NCBI GenBank assembly: GCA_951812925.1
Contig: OX638368.1
Coordinates: 151,142,492 to 151,206,491, forward strand
Length of the DNA stretch: 64,000 nucleotides
Source: Calliopum simillimum
Lineage: Eukaryota > Arthropoda > Insecta > Diptera > Lauxaniidae
Direction of reading: 5' to 3'
A program made the translations under genes and the position numbers. Below, one piece after another: positions 25,301-40,300 of the stretch. The notes below the pieces were generated by a model. That model was not told the origin of the DNA and searched no databases. It saw nothing but the letters and a program-made list of their open reading frames with translations. The first letter of the stretch is position 1; each line of letters starts with the position of its first letter.

Positions 25301-28300
25301 AACTAGCTGAAGAGTACCGAAAACTGAGATCAGATTCTTTTAGGTAGAAAAATAAAGTGGATAATGCGAGAATCTGTTGTGGTCCATTTTATTTACCCTC
25401 TACCCTACCAACCGTACAGTGGACCACAAGTGAGTTTGTTATAATAAAATTTTTTGCCCGCTGGGGACGCGTTGTAAAAAGTTTTCAATGATAAGGGTTT
25501 ATAACTCAGTGTGCCAGGCGGTTCATATCTCCGCTTTTTTACCCGTTACGGATCCGTTACTGATCCGTTGGCGGGAGAGATTCCCAAAAAAAAAGCGAAT
25601 CGTTTTTTTTTTTTTTGGAATTGCTCCCGCAAACGGATCAGTAACGGATCCGTAACTGATAAAAAAACGAAGATTTGAACCGTCTGGCACACTGGGAAGT
25701 AAGTGGACGAAAAACTAGTAAGGGTGCTACCTTTGGCCAAAAATTAAATACCATGCAGTATTTGACGAAGCCGAGAAAATTTTGTAAAAACAAATATCAC
25801 AAAACCTCACTGGGCAATGTACCTTCCCATTCAAAAATAAAAAAAAATATCATAAAAATCGGGTAAATGGCTTTGGAATTTTGTAAACTTTCCCTCCACA
25901 ATATTTCTGATTTGAGGCCCCAGAACATGGGTAGAATTTTTTTTTTTTTTTTTGTTCAATTACCTCCATCATTGAAAACTTTTTACAATGCGATCCCAAG
26001 CGGGCACAAAATTTTGACTCATTTAAGATGCACTATCCAGTCCAACCATGGATTTCCGTTCTCAGTTTTATGATGTATTAAAAGTAAAATTTATTTTTGT
26101 CTACGGATACCGATACCTACAACTACCCTCAACAAGTCGTACCTTAGTTATTTTATAATTCGATCCCTACTTTCTAAATTATAAGTATTTAATAAAAGTA
26201 TATCTCTAAATAACATATGCACAAAGGCTTTTTCCGTACCAAAAAAATTAAAGAGTTCAAATTTTATTAATTTTACCAATTACAAAAATTTCGAGCCTTT
26301 GAAGACCAAGATCAGATGAAAAATGACAGCTCTATTTTAGATTTAGTGAATGAACCTTCTATATTACCAGAACCATTGGATCCGAAATCTCATTTGTTCA
26401 TTTACTAAATAGAGTTGTCATTTTTCATCTGATCTTAGTCCGTAAGGGCTAAAAATTTTCGTAATAAAAAATGTTATTGCTGAAATCCTGATTTTACTTT
26501 TTTGTGGAATCCTGTTATTAAAATTTTTAAGAGCAAAATTTTTCAAAATTAACTATTTTCACCTAAGATCACGAATGTCATGAAAACGGTTAATCGTACG
26601 TTAACAATAAATAATGGTATTTTTTGTGGAAGATTGTCCTCTTCATGTAACGAAATGGTACGCAATCTTGAAACTTTTCCCCCATTTTGAAATGATAAAG
26701 GTGAAACGGTTGCTAGCTGTTACTTTTTTTAAAACCGTTAGCAGTAATAAAATTTAAAATTTTATTTAATTTAATTGAAAAATAAAGGCAAAGCAACACC
26801 TACATACATACTGGTACGAGTATATGGAAGCTTTGACAGTAGGTTACTAAATTTCCGATAAGAGTTGACATTCAAAAGCCAACCACATACTTACATAATT
26901 GGCAATGAAAACTTTACTAATTGCTTATGACGCTAAGTGCGTATCCATGTGTGCACTTGACATTTACCCTCAAACACTTTATTATGCAGAAAAAAAAGTC
27001 ATTTTGCATTTCAATAGAGAGTTTCGCAGGAATTATGATGAAAAAATAAAAAGATGGAAATTTTTAATCAACATAACAACCGACCTAGTTTTGAACGAAT
27101 TGCTACGAGTATATGAAAATTAACTAGAAAGCTGGCAAAGTGTCTGCTTTAATTTTAAGGATTAAAGTTTTCACTCCGAAGAGATTTTTAATTACTTTTT
27201 GTTTAATTGTTGTTGTTGAATGCAACCAGTTTGAAAACATGAAATGGGATGAAGTATTGCGTACTTTGGTATTTTTTTAACCCTCTCATAGGTATCCCCG
27301 TATACATCAAGTATAAGCTTTTTCAAGTAAATATATTATTTGAATATTGCTATCGCTGTGGGCGAAGAGAAGGGTGTGGGAACATGCGTTGTTTTGTTTG
27401 CTTACAATACATGGCATTTATGCAAATCCGTTGCGGATGTTTGTTGTCAGCGTTGGCGCTCTAGTGGGTGTGGACACTTGCAGGGAGCGAAAATAAAAAC
27501 CTTTTTTGTCAGGTAGGTACCTGATGTGAAATGCATGCAATTTCTATTGAGTTGAAAAACAACAAAACAACACCTACACTTTAAAATGTTCCAACCAAAG
27601 CAATTCAGGTCTATTTAAATATTAAATGTTTCACTAGAAAAGTGGGAGTGAAATGTGGTGGCGCGAACTTTGTGTGGTCTTCAAAATTATTAATTAAACT
27701 GGCATTCAAAGAAGCCGCAATGAAGCCTTTAAAATACACAGAAGTGTGAACCACCTGTTTGATGTGAGTGTTAATGAATGTGGACTATTAATCCGGCAAT
27801 TTTATAAGACTTTTGGAAAATTTAAAAGAAGCTTAAAAGCTTAGTGAAAAATTTAAAAGAATTTGACGTGAATTGATGACGTATGTATGCAATTTCTTGG
27901 GAGCATAGGGCTTAAATAAATCGTCCCCATTGAATGCGATCCGTTGCGATACTTTTGATTTCTCTCAGTGACTAGTCGCTAATACCCGATTCTTGGTTTT
28001 TTTTTTTTTTTTTCAACTATCCACTCCACGTGAATTTTGGACTTGGCACCAAACCGTTTTAAGGTGATTTCTGGGAAGCATTTCCTATTCATCTTCATTT
28101 GCAAAGTTTGATCTTGTTATTTAGTTGTATTTAACATACAAGTCGACATTTGGGATAGTGGCACTAGACTTTCGATATGCACCTTATGCATTTGTTGAGA
28201 AATAATTGAAACTTATTCTTTTACTTTTCGATAACAAGACACTTTTCGCGTTCATATAACAGAAACTAAACTTAACTAAAATTATCGGCTGATTGAAAAT

Positions 28301-31300
28301 ATCCAAAAATCGCATTATTTTGTTAAGTTGCTAAAACGCTCTTTTCGCCTCAAAGATTTTTAACTAAATGTCCTCTAAGATCCAATAATCCACGAAAATT
28401 AAGCTGTCTAGATAAGTAAATAACGTATCATTGCAAGCCTAAAAAGTAATGTAACGTCTTGGTGGATTCAGCTTCGTTCTTCTTTGCATTGATGTTTAAT
28501 CTGAACTTTTTCTTCTGATTAATTGTCTGAACGTTAGTGGACAAATACCATCAACGTAGTTTAGATCAACTTCGTAATTGTTAAAGAGCTTTATCTTAGA
28601 TGTCGTCAAGGCTCTACTGCAATAGAAAAGATAATTGGTGAGAATAAGCAACTCTACCGAGCGCTTTATGCAGCAACATCTCCGATTGGAACAGCATTTT
28701 GAGGAACTTCATTAAAAGCTTTCGTTTTGCCCACCTTTTAAATTGATAACCTAAGAGAAGCTACCTCTGTATTGAAGCCCAAAGGAATGCTTTTTTGGAA
28801 TACACTATCGTAGGCAATGATTTGATTAATCCTAAAAACAATCTCCGGGTGGAGTCTTGCAGATCGGGTCGATTTTAATGTAATCAAGACCCAATGGCTT
28901 GCATAAATCGTGCTTGAAATTCTGGACACATCGATTCAATTGAACCTGAGGATTCAATTCGATTCAAATGAACCCACGAGCATCCAAAATATCTTTTGTG
29001 ACCCTTAATTTTTTGAGTAAAATTAAATTTTTTTATATTTTTTTTTAATTGGATGTATGCATTCCGAGTTAGATATCATCGATTGAAGTAAAGATATCTG
29101 AACTGCCTACAAAGAACTTAATTATATTTATAGAAGTTCAAATTATGTTCACTTCAGTCCATGTATCTCAAAAAGGAGTATCAATTCGGCAAACTGCTGG
29201 TATTTTTATATTCAATAGACCACGGTTCCCCAAAAATACAGGTTGCAAAATCATTGTTGTCCTGTTTTATTATTGTATTTTATTAGTTCTAAAGATTAAC
29301 ATACTTTTTCGATGATTTTCATGTCTATCGACATTTTCAATAATTTCAAAACTTCATCCACTTTTTTTGATACCTCAACTTAGTTGTTATTTTAAGTATT
29401 TAATATTTTGCATTATCGACTTTTCGATACCTACTCGAGGTTTTTCTCACTTTTACTTTGTTTCTCGATGCTTTTGAACTTTTTCATAATTTCCAATGGA
29501 AGTTGGTTCTTGTCGTCTTTTTGCGATTTCTTCAATTTCTTTTCGAAACTTTTATTGACTATTTTTTTTAACAAAAATTTAGGATTTAGCTTATAATCAA
29601 TTACTACACTTCCAAAGCGTGTTGCTAAAAACAAACTTCATATAATTAAATTATCAAATAATTTCTCGGATATTTCTTTTCTTTTTGACTCCAAAATTTT
29701 TGTATCATGCTTTAGTCGCCACAGAAATGTTGTCAACACTTCTAATTTTGTTGTATAATTGAATTATAATGAGAGTCCACTCAAGGGAATCCATCAAAAC
29801 AAGACGTTATCATCATAGCACGGTAAGAACACCTTGTACACACAATATATATACAAGTATGGTTGTGGTGGTTTGGTATTAGCAAACAATATAAAGAACC
29901 ATGCAAAAAAAAACCTGAAAAAAAAAAATACAAAAACACTAGCAACAGAGTCAGTATATTAATTGAAATAAAAATAAAATTCAATGTTGGCAACCTTTGC
30001 CATTAAAGCATCAGAGTAGCAGCTTGGACATTTAGCAACCTTTTTTGGCCCACAACGAAACCAACAAATACAACAGGGATAACAAAACCCGCAACAATAA
30101 ATGGCTTTTATCAGCTGAAAACAAATAACACTGATGTTGTTGATGTTGTTATTGTTGTTGTTATTGTTGTTGTTGTTGTTATTGTTGTTGTTGTTGTTGT
30201 TGTTGTTGTTATTGTTTTGGCTTTATAAAGCATCTGTAAAAAATTGAATTTAACTTTTTTTTGCAAAAGTTTTATTTTTTTACTGAACCCACAGAATTGT
30301 TGTGTGGATCCGCGATATTCTATATTCGTATATCCGTTAGTTACTTAATAATTTGTAGTATCGAAAGTATACACTTAATAACACTGTTCAACAATTTCGA
30401 CGTTTTTGAAAACCCCAAGAGTTTCGAATGTGTTATCCAGGTCAGGTTTTCTGTAAAACCGGCAAATAAAGTTATTAGGAAGCCGGTGATATTGCTTATA
30501 CTGTAAAATCAGCTATCTGAAACATGTTCGGAATGAGTTGTGCGAAATCTCAAATTTCTCGTCTTGATTCGTGGTATATAAGAATATGATATATTTTAAC
30601 TTAACTTAGCATCAACCGTTAACTGTTTTTTTAGCTAAACTTCTGAATACACGGTAATAACTTACGGTTTATATTTTCAACTTTATATGGAATTTTAGTT
30701 GATTTTTTAAACTTTTTAGAGTTGACATCCTTTTGTTGGTAAAAAAAATATTGGCTAATGCGTCAATGAGGCGACCTGTATAAATAAATAATTAAATAAA
30801 AACCAAGCCATTTTATGAAAACCTCAGTTTGATGTGGTCATAACTGCACCTCATAAGGAACAGTTTTAAAACACATTAACCCATTAATCCTGTTTTTGTG
30901 GGTCTGTTTGACCCCTTTTTTTTCCAAAAACCAGGTTATAATGGGCTCAAATATTTCATTAAATATTCTACGAAAACTTTCATTCTGTGTCATCGAATTC
31001 AAGAAATGCTTAAAAGTTAAGAATAATACGTAAAAGCATTTAATTAACATGAAATGTGTAAGCACTTTATTGATATTGACGATTTCTTGGCCTTCGCGGT
31101 GAGTTTTCGACTTTTTAGTGTTCGGCATTAGTGTAGTGAAATTAGTGTATTAGAGAAATTTTATAGCAAATATTTATGTGGTACTTATCGATCCATTATT
31201 TCAACGTTTAAGGGGTAGTTTGCATACCTATTTTAAAAATGCTCAAAACTTACCCATTTGTGGGGGATGTAGAGGGTTAAAAGTTTCTACAAAAATATTC

Positions 31301-34300
31301 CCCTTGATATCCTCCATAAGTCTTCAGAAGACATGATATACATCAGATGTAAGAATCGTAAAACACATGTATAAAAAATTTCAAAGACCGATTCAAAAAA
31401 ATTTCGACCTGGAAGATACATATAAATTATTTTTAGCCATATTTTTAGAATATATTGTGTTATGTTGAATTTTGTCACACGGTGTATTTTATCTTCAATC
31501 TTACCAGTTTCCTTATAACTTTCAAGCCAGGTACACAGAAAACCTCAGCTGACGCAACAAAACGGATAGCATATTCATGTTTTATAGATCAAAATACACT
31601 AAATGCACTTTTCAAACCTCTATATCATATGTATACCGCATGTGTCCTCGGTTCAGAAACCGATTTCAACTACAAAACCTCAAATAGGTAAAGCTATGAT
31701 TATTTTGCACTTAGGTATCGATATGTTGTGACGGACTCTTTAGCTGCCGATACTTAGAACTCAACTGCTGAAGGACAGCTAACGGCGTGTTTACACCGCT
31801 TATCTGCTGTTTGTTGTTTTCACTTAATGTTTTTAATTTTATACTCATTTTGTATGGCAGATTTTTAATTGAATATTTCAAAATTATATTTAACACAAAC
31901 CGAGTCAACGAACATCAGCAAAAGAGAGAGAGGGAGTGAGAATTTAAAGGAAACAATGGGAATTTAAAGCATCGCTTTTATAGCATAGTCATAGAGAATG
32001 TGTGTTTGATATTTTGCATTTGAAGTGAATAGAAGAGCGTCAACATTTCATATCCTTGGTATGTTGTGCATAGATGTCGAAATTAATTAATTCTATTGAA
32101 TTGTGACAAAATGACTGCAGGATACACCAACACTGGTTTCGAGTAAAGAAATATGAAAACATTTGTTTTTGCGCAAAAATACTTAATCTCTCTTTGTCGA
32201 TGACCCCCCATCATGCTATTCACATAATGACAATTTATCACAATTCTCACCTTGTTGCATTTAAAATGAAAAATGAAAATAAGTGGCAACGCCACTCACT
32301 CATTCACTTACAGTCAGTCGCTGCCACTATTGGTTTGTAAAAATTCTGTTTCGTAGATTAATCATTTTAACGCCATGGAATTAATTTATTTAATGTTTTC
32401 TAATGCATTTTGTGTTATAGTTGTTGTTGTTGTTATTATTTTCATTCCTGGTGCTTCCGCTTGTCGTTGTTGTTGTTGATATTAAATCAGAATTTATTGT
32501 TGATTTACTCATCTCGCAGTAGGTGCTAAAATATTTTCTTAAAATGTTGAATGTTTTCTCGTTGTTGTTAATCATGTTTTTGCCTTAAGTGTCATTTAAA
32601 ACATTAATCTGAGCAAAAAAAAAAAAGCAATATTTTAATACAATGCGCATCACGCACGGAATAAACATCTAGATTAATACATTTCACGATAAAAACAAGA
32701 ACTCACCTTGTTTCCACAAATTTAAAAACATTAGAAATTCGTATTTATGATACACATTTTGTTAGATTCAAGTTCAAGATTTTGTGCGACTGGAAATTAC
32801 GAAATCTTTTTGGTGCGTAAATTGCAGCGCTCAAAATTTCATTGAACTATCTTGCTTCGATTTCAGTGGAAGGCGGGGGGTGGATATTTCACGAAATATT
32901 TTTATTTGTAAAGTAGATTTTAGTTTTATAATTTTAAATGATTCCTTATTTAAAATTATCAAAAAAAAAAAAAAAAAATAAAAAAAAAATTTGTTTTAAG
33001 TTTTATGTTTTCTTTTGTAATGCGTTTTTTCAGAATTTATTTAAGTACTACACCATCCGACAAACTTTTTGGTGCGCATATGAAAAATCTAATTTATTCT
33101 GAAAATATACTTTGTAAAATATGAAGCAAAAAATTTGAAAAAAAATAATTCACACGTACATATTTCTTGAACGATTTTAAGCATTTTATGCTCAGTACAC
33201 TTTTTTCGTTAGATGCCTAACTCTTGAGTTTTGAATGCCGCGGGCGTTTAAAAGCCAAAAACTCTCATCTAGTGACCGAATCCCATCTTGAGTTATACAT
33301 TATTTTAAAGCTTATAAATTATGCTTTAATTTAAAGTTTTTTTAGAAAAAATTAAAGGGGTTTTTTACAAAAAATCTCGAAGTATTTTTAAGCTTAAAAA
33401 ATTTTGTTGAAAAAAAAAATTTTTTCACCAAGTAATATTTTTTTATAAAAAGAACACTTAAATGGGACCAGTTACTAACTTATGTCAATTTACAAACTTT
33501 GGTGTAAGCTATAAATTTTGAAAAAACACCATTTTCATGAAAATGACTAAAGACGCCAACTTCAACTCCCTGTATTTTAACAACAAATGGTAATAGAACC
33601 AAATCCTCCTGGATTATTGTTCTTGCACACCGGATCTACCATATTGCCAAATTCGAGCAAAGTCGGAGAGAAAAAATGTTCAGTTGGTTTATGCTTGTTC
33701 CTGAAAACAAGCTTTTAAACTTTCGGGTTTTTTCATGGCATACTAGATTATAAGATTATAGGAGTCCCATTATTTAGTTATCTGCATTTTGCAAAAAAAG
33801 TGTTTGGATTGTGAACATGAAACTTTAAAAAATCAATTCTCTGAAATCTGTGCAACACAAAAAATGTCCCTGGGGTCTCATAGTTCCATGGCTTAAATGA
33901 AAGGTAAGGACATAATAAGATGGTTTTTTCACAAAATCTCTAAATTTCATATGTAACACGAACTTTAAACTTTGAGGTGCCATACAATGAAAAAATCACT
34001 GATACACATATTCGGTAAAATACGAGTCTTTTTATTTTGCATTACCTTTCAGAAAAACCCCAAGGACCAAAATTTGTTTCATTTTATTGCACTGCGTAAT
34101 AACCCATATACATAAAGTATTAAATGCAATGTCATGATGGATGGTGGCAAATAGGTTCCAAGTATCAAAATAATTATTCCTTATATTTTTCAGACTTTCA
34201 TGTTCAGCACTGATTGGCCTTTTAGTCCATTTTTTTATCTGTTAAAATTATAAGTGCAGCTTATTTTCGGGTAGATTACCGATTCCGGGTTTTTTGGTAT

Positions 34301-37300
34301 ATAAAAAGTAGTCCCGGGATCCCATTATCAGTCCCGGGATCATAGAATTATTGAAAATACAATGAAGATTATACAAATAAAATTAATGGAAGAAATTTTT
34401 TCTAAAAAATATTCAAAATATTATAGTGAGTAAAGTTTTTCGAAGTGGGCACAGTAAAACCAAACTTGCTAAACTGAGACTCTTTCGAAATTCGTCAAAC
34501 CAACGGAGTTATTTGAGGAGTTAAATTTTGAAGGCAAAAGTAAAGTTGTCACTGTCTATATCTTTGTTATTCAAAAATTAAGATAATTCCGTAAAAAAAA
34601 AAAAAATTACTTGGAAAAACGAAGGTATGGAAATTTATAAATTTTCTACCATTTTATTTTGATTTGCACCCTTAGGTGAATTCGTCATTCACAAAAAGTG
34701 TAAAACAACACTGTAGTACTATGTCAACAATGCTTTATTGATTCTTACAAGTATTTACAGAAAAAGCTCATTATAAACGGCCACCTTTGTGTGAATAAAC
34801 TTCTTAATAGAACGCTTAAAATGAAATATTTTCCATTTGTTATCATTTGTTGGTATTCAAATGAATACCACCATTGTCTCCCACGTAGAGATAATAACTT
34901 CACCTACTGTTTGATCTATAAATATTTATTTAATATTTTAATTTATTGTCTTTTTTTTACAAATAACAAAAAAATATAATTCAATTTAATTATGCCTCAA
35001 TATACAATTGGCTAAGACAACAAGTGTATGTATTCCTAGTTCATCTACTATGTATGTATCTATTCTACTTATATATCATATTCGCTCGCTTTTTAATCCC
35101 TTTATTTTATTTATTAACATCTAAGCAATTGACTGAATGACTTACTGTCGGATAACTGCAGCAACGACAAAGTCAATAACATTAAATTGTGTCAATTCAG
35201 TTGATATACAACAATTCGAAAGGATGTGTTATAAGCTTAAAATATAATTATCCTGGTTGCTATTACACTCCAAAAAATCCACTAGCCACAGATTATACAT
35301 ATTAACTTTTCAATTGTGGAATTTTTTACTAGGTTACTTTCGAAAAGCAAATGAATCCAAAGCCAATTTTCTTTAAATATTCAAAAGAAACCGAAATTTG
35401 AGACATTTTTAAAGCATTTGAACTTTTGGTTCAAATAAAAGAGATTGAGAAAAGATATGTTTCCTTCAAATAAATTCATTTGGTTGAATATTTTTCAACA
35501 TATTTTTTTTTTTTTATTAAAAAAAATTTTTTTAGATAACTAGCACTAACCACTTTGCTATATGCTAATCCTGCGTTGCGAACGTAACATTCGTACGCAT
35601 ATTTTTTTTTGCCGAATTCGCCTAAACTTATATTGATTTTCATTTGCAAATATGCACATAAAAATCGTTTTCTCTGTGTACACGACATGGCTTATTTCTT
35701 CAAAAGGATGTCAGAAATATTCTTTGAAAATTTTACACATCAGTACCCTTAGTAACCATAGAGTTTTAGTGAAAATAAAGTATTTTCTAGAGCCCGTACT
35801 AGTTATCGCTGTAAAAAGAACTTAAAGAACACAGATACCACAAAAAAAAACAAGCAGTGAACTTTATTTCATGTATACAGTCTTATGTACTTTTCAACGC
35901 TGAATCAGAATCCGTCATCAGAATTGTCAATGCGCGTACCTGCTTGAAGTTGAAAAAACACTGTTTTCAGGTTAATGGTGTAGCTTTAGGAAATGGAAAA
36001 ATTGGCACGCCACACTTTTTCTTATTAAAATACACCTTTGAACTTTTACAATAGGACTCTTACTTCTTAAACTTACAAAAACTTTGCTATAATTGGTGCA
36101 AGTATTCCACAAAATTCCAAAAAAAAAACTCACACTTTATGCACTTCATTTCTTCCCTTGATTTCTCCGTTTACAAATGGCGGCCTCTGGCCGACAAACT
36201 ATTAGCTGTGGAAATATGACTATCAGGAAGAAAATATAGCGCAATATGTTTCCTGCAATTTTTGGGATATAATTGAGTGCATTGCTTTCGGTATGTATAT
36301 AGCCTCTTGTACCCTAGAAAAGTCGTTTTTGCCTAAAATTAAAAAATTTCCTCACTTTGAGGCTGAAATTCACAAGGAAGCACAAATTTATTTTGATGTT
36401 CTTGGTTAAGAAAGTTGTATTAGTTACTATGCTTTATTAAATGTAATATAGTTGGCATAAAAAACTTTAAAACTGTAGAAACAAAATACACTGTAAAACA
36501 AAAATACCCAAAATCAAGCTCTTACAAAAAATGCAAAGTATGTAAAAACTGTCATACCTCGCGTTAATTTCAGCCGATTTCTATTCTGATGATAACGTTA
36601 GAAAGTCCTTGACTTCCTTCTTAGTTTTTCATCAATTATTTTTGATATATTTTATAACAACAAAATTAAAAGGTCGTTTTTCCATGATATGCTTTTGTTT
36701 TTAACAAATGGCGCCCTCTAGCGGGCAAACGATTAGCCTTGGAAAGTTGAAAGTTTCTGTGCAACTCTTACATCTTGAGTTATAGCAACCGTTTTTTGAG
36801 GTGAAAAATTTCAACTGCTACCAGGACTGCCAGAGAGCAAACTTTTCACTGTAGAGTAATGAAAAAAAAAATCTAAAAATGTATAGGAATAGCTCCTTTT
36901 GAAGGCTTGGGCTAAATTTCTATCAATAGTTTCGTGATTTTTGAGATAAGTCTAGAAAACTGTAAAAAAACACTGATTTTTGTCGCTTAGACCTTCGTTC
37001 AAGCCCCTAGCGAGTCATCTTTTCGGGGGTTTTGATCCAAACCAAGTACGCAGTCTTTGTCATAAAACCAGCTCATAAGATAATCTTTGATGCAACTTTT
37101 GATGTTTGCCATTATTTTGAAAAAGTGTTGCATCCTAGCACAGAGTCATAGAAAATTTCAACAACCGATTAAAAAAAATTGAACCTGACCTAAAATATCG
37201 GGAAACCACGTATGACTTATTTTTAGTCATAGTTTCAGAATATATTGGATTTTTTCGGTTGTGCAACCAAAAGTTGAATTTCGTCGGACGGTGTAATAAT

Positions 37301-40300
37301 ACTGTGCATTAGATCACAAAAAAAAGTCCACCGTATACGAATCCGCAGTAAGGCTATCAAAAAAAAAAAAAAAATTTAAAACAAAAGGTATTTAGAACTA
37401 AAATTTTCGAATTTTAAGAGATTTAAATAATTGATTTACTTTAAAAACGAAATAAAATTTACTATGACCCTAATAAAATCTTGAATAACTAATTGAGTAA
37501 TCTACGGTGTGCAATTATTTTGTAGGAAAATCATAAAGGCTGAAGGTTTACTGTAATTCAATGATGGACTCTTTTTCTTCATTCATCCCGTAATCGATTA
37601 GCAGCACGGGTTTTTTATACTCATGGTTGTTTTTTAGTGTTTGCAAGAAAACAAATTCCAATTTTGCATACAAATTTATAAACATATTATTTCACAGAAC
37701 GCTTGTCACTGTGTACAGATATAGCAACAATATATAAATAAAGAAATTAATATACGAACCTACATTAGGGTGACCGTTATTCAACAGATTGAATTGAAAA
37801 CTTCCAACGACTTTAACACTCTTTGCTTAAAATCTTTAATTTCCTCATAATATGAACAATCATTTCAAAAAATTATTTTGGACAAATCTATTTTGAATTT
37901 TGCCAAGTAGGACACCCTAATGCATACACCAACAAACTAACACACGTGTACATAGGCAGGAAAGGTTTAAAAATAAATGTCACAAATACCACAAAGCTTA
38001 TTATAATTCATTTACAATATATGCATACACACAGATACATAGATGTTTTTGAACGTACATATATGTTTATGTATACAAAGGATTTGTATAAGTGTGTATG
38101 TATTTCCATTAAAAAAGAGCATGTCTGCCTAGAGGAAAAGCAGGGCCAAAGTTAATCAGTTGAAAAATTCAATAGAGTTGCCATCTCTTTAACCACACAA
38201 GCTCTAAATTGGTTAAAGATAAACGCAGAGCATACCAATGGATTATGTTTCAACAAGAACTAAGCCAAAAAAAAAGAAAAGAAAAATCAATAAATAAGAA
38301 ATAGAAAAAACGTGCATGTGAACACATAAAAATAGCTACAAAATTGATTTTTATCTTTTCAATTATCGCCAAGCGTAAATATGAGAGCAGTTCCTTTCGG
38401 AGTATTCAATTAATGATAACAACATCAACATTAACAATGGCAACAATAATATTATACATACATAGAAGCATGTGAAAAGGCTAATAATAGGGGTATTTAG
38501 AAGATTTTGCATTTTTATTATGCTGTGCAATAAATAAAATCTGCATAGTACTTTCAGTATCATTACAACATTCATATTTATAAACTATTGAGCACATAAA
38601 TTGTATTTATTTCTGAATTCTTTACTAAATAATTTCGAAATCAAAACCAAAATTTTTTAACTATAATGTAATAAATTGACAATCAAAAGTTTTGTTTCTG
38701 TCAAATTTTTACAATCGATTACAATTATCGACAGCGTCACCATATTGAAATAGCTCATTTCAGTACTAATCCACTTTGATTTAATGGATTAGTGTTGAAG
38801 TCGATGCGTATTGAGATGGTGATTATGCACAAGTAAATTCAAATTAAGACTGCTGATGCCAATTAACTTTGTCGTCTGTCTATGCTATAACTATCCTCTA
38901 AAGCCCCACACACGAAAACTGTAATTTGTCATATTATCCGTTGCTATACGGTAATTCCCGATATCTTTCAATTTTCAAACATTTGTAAAGATCAACCAAA
39001 TTTCACATAAAAGTAGGAATAATTCAGCCATGATCCATGGAAATTAGACAAATTTTGCCAAAGAAAAGCACAGTACCTCCCATGACACAGTTATTTGAAG
39101 CAATTTACAAAGTTTCTTGTAACAGCTATGTAGAAATGATTTAACAATGCCAAATTTGAGCATTTTTAATTTTATATTCATAATTAGTTATTTTGATGAA
39201 ATTTCTTTACATATTTTAATTAATAAGTCTAAGGACAATATAAAATTGAACTCCATACAAAGCAGAAAATTATATTTCTCTCGAGCTGAAACACCCTTAT
39301 TTTAATTGATGACAAATGCGGAAAGTAATACTCCAATTGGAAAGTTGAAATGTTAAGTTTAACGGAGAAGATTATAGTAAAAATTACGCTGTTTATCATG
39401 AGTGTAATACAACTCTAATTGTGACTGAAACAGCAATTTTAACACTTTAAAGCACTTGAAAAAATAAGAGTCAATTCGCCGAATTTATAATTATTTTTGT
39501 ATTCAGTATACCATTTTTAACTTTGAAACTCCACGACGCAAAACTCTTTTTTGTTCTCTGTTACTCCTTTAAGACATTGCGAATTGCACTAATGACACTA
39601 ATAAAATAGTGCGCGACCATTTTAACCCATTAGTGTTCCATTCATTAGCTTATCAATTAAAAAGGTCACAAAATCAACTTTATTAAAATTGATTTAAGGT
39701 AGGGATATGCTCTGCAGATGTATGTGGTGTAGCAGAAATAAATAGAAACAATTACATATCGCCGACATTTTCTAAAACTTTTTGCATTCATTCTCCAAAT
39801 ACCCATAATAATTTGAAAATACATATGTGACCCTCCACAGGAAAAGAGACCTACAAGAGAGGTAATAATAAGAGATAGGGTTAATTTTATCGGTTTTCAA
39901 TTTATGGTGAAATTCAGTGCTAAAACATGTTCTGATGATTGATTTGTGGTCGATTATCCAATAACAAATATCAATAAAAGCGGTCTTACCAAGCGCTTAA
40001 CCTTTTGGAGAAAAAATTTACGAACTTTGAACTTCGATATCAACAAATTTGACCTTTTCATTTTACGATTTCAAAATGGCAAAGCTCAGTAATTTTTTGA
40101 AATTTTACTGTGATCGAGGTGTTATTTTATTTTTAGAAAATGTAAAAAAAAATCGGTTTTTGATTTTGTGAAGATAAGGTCCTTTTCCTGTGGATGGTCA
40201 CATATATTTAACATTTACACACAGAATGGCAAATTCAAAAGCAGCAAGGATGTAAGCGAATGAACAACTTTCCAAATCAATGTCGCTTGTGCCGCAAATT

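Larger units (their letters stand above)
23197..25303. mobile_element. 2.1-kb inverted-terminus element, host of a nested LINE
   Basis: The left end GTTAGGGAGCTAGTGGC, then TATGTGATAACATCGTC, is mirrored at the right by GACGATGTTATCACATA and GCCACCAGCTCTCTAAC. The inverted ends are about 40 bp and imperfect. Variants of GACGACAGACG recur inside (near 23439, 24434, 24980, 25066, 25249). It codes for nothing of its own. The LINE at 23518-24379 lies within it. Confidence 0.65.
25446..26015. repeat. Foldback with 45-bp arms, interrupted by a MITE
   Basis: 25446-25491 (TTTTTTGCCCGCTGGGGACG, then TTGTAAAAAGTTTTCAATGA) is mirrored at 25970-26015. Between the arms lie the 188-bp MITE and a fragment of family A. 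Confidence 0.7.

Noticed and set aside
28738..28929. Decayed reverse transcriptase on the minus strand
   Set aside because: Codon-like regularity is weak and no conserved reverse-transcriptase box is visible.
30838..31128. 96-codon minus-strand frame as a transposase N terminus
   Set aside because: The basic start is suggestive, but no family motif can be pointed to; reported only within the TTAA element.
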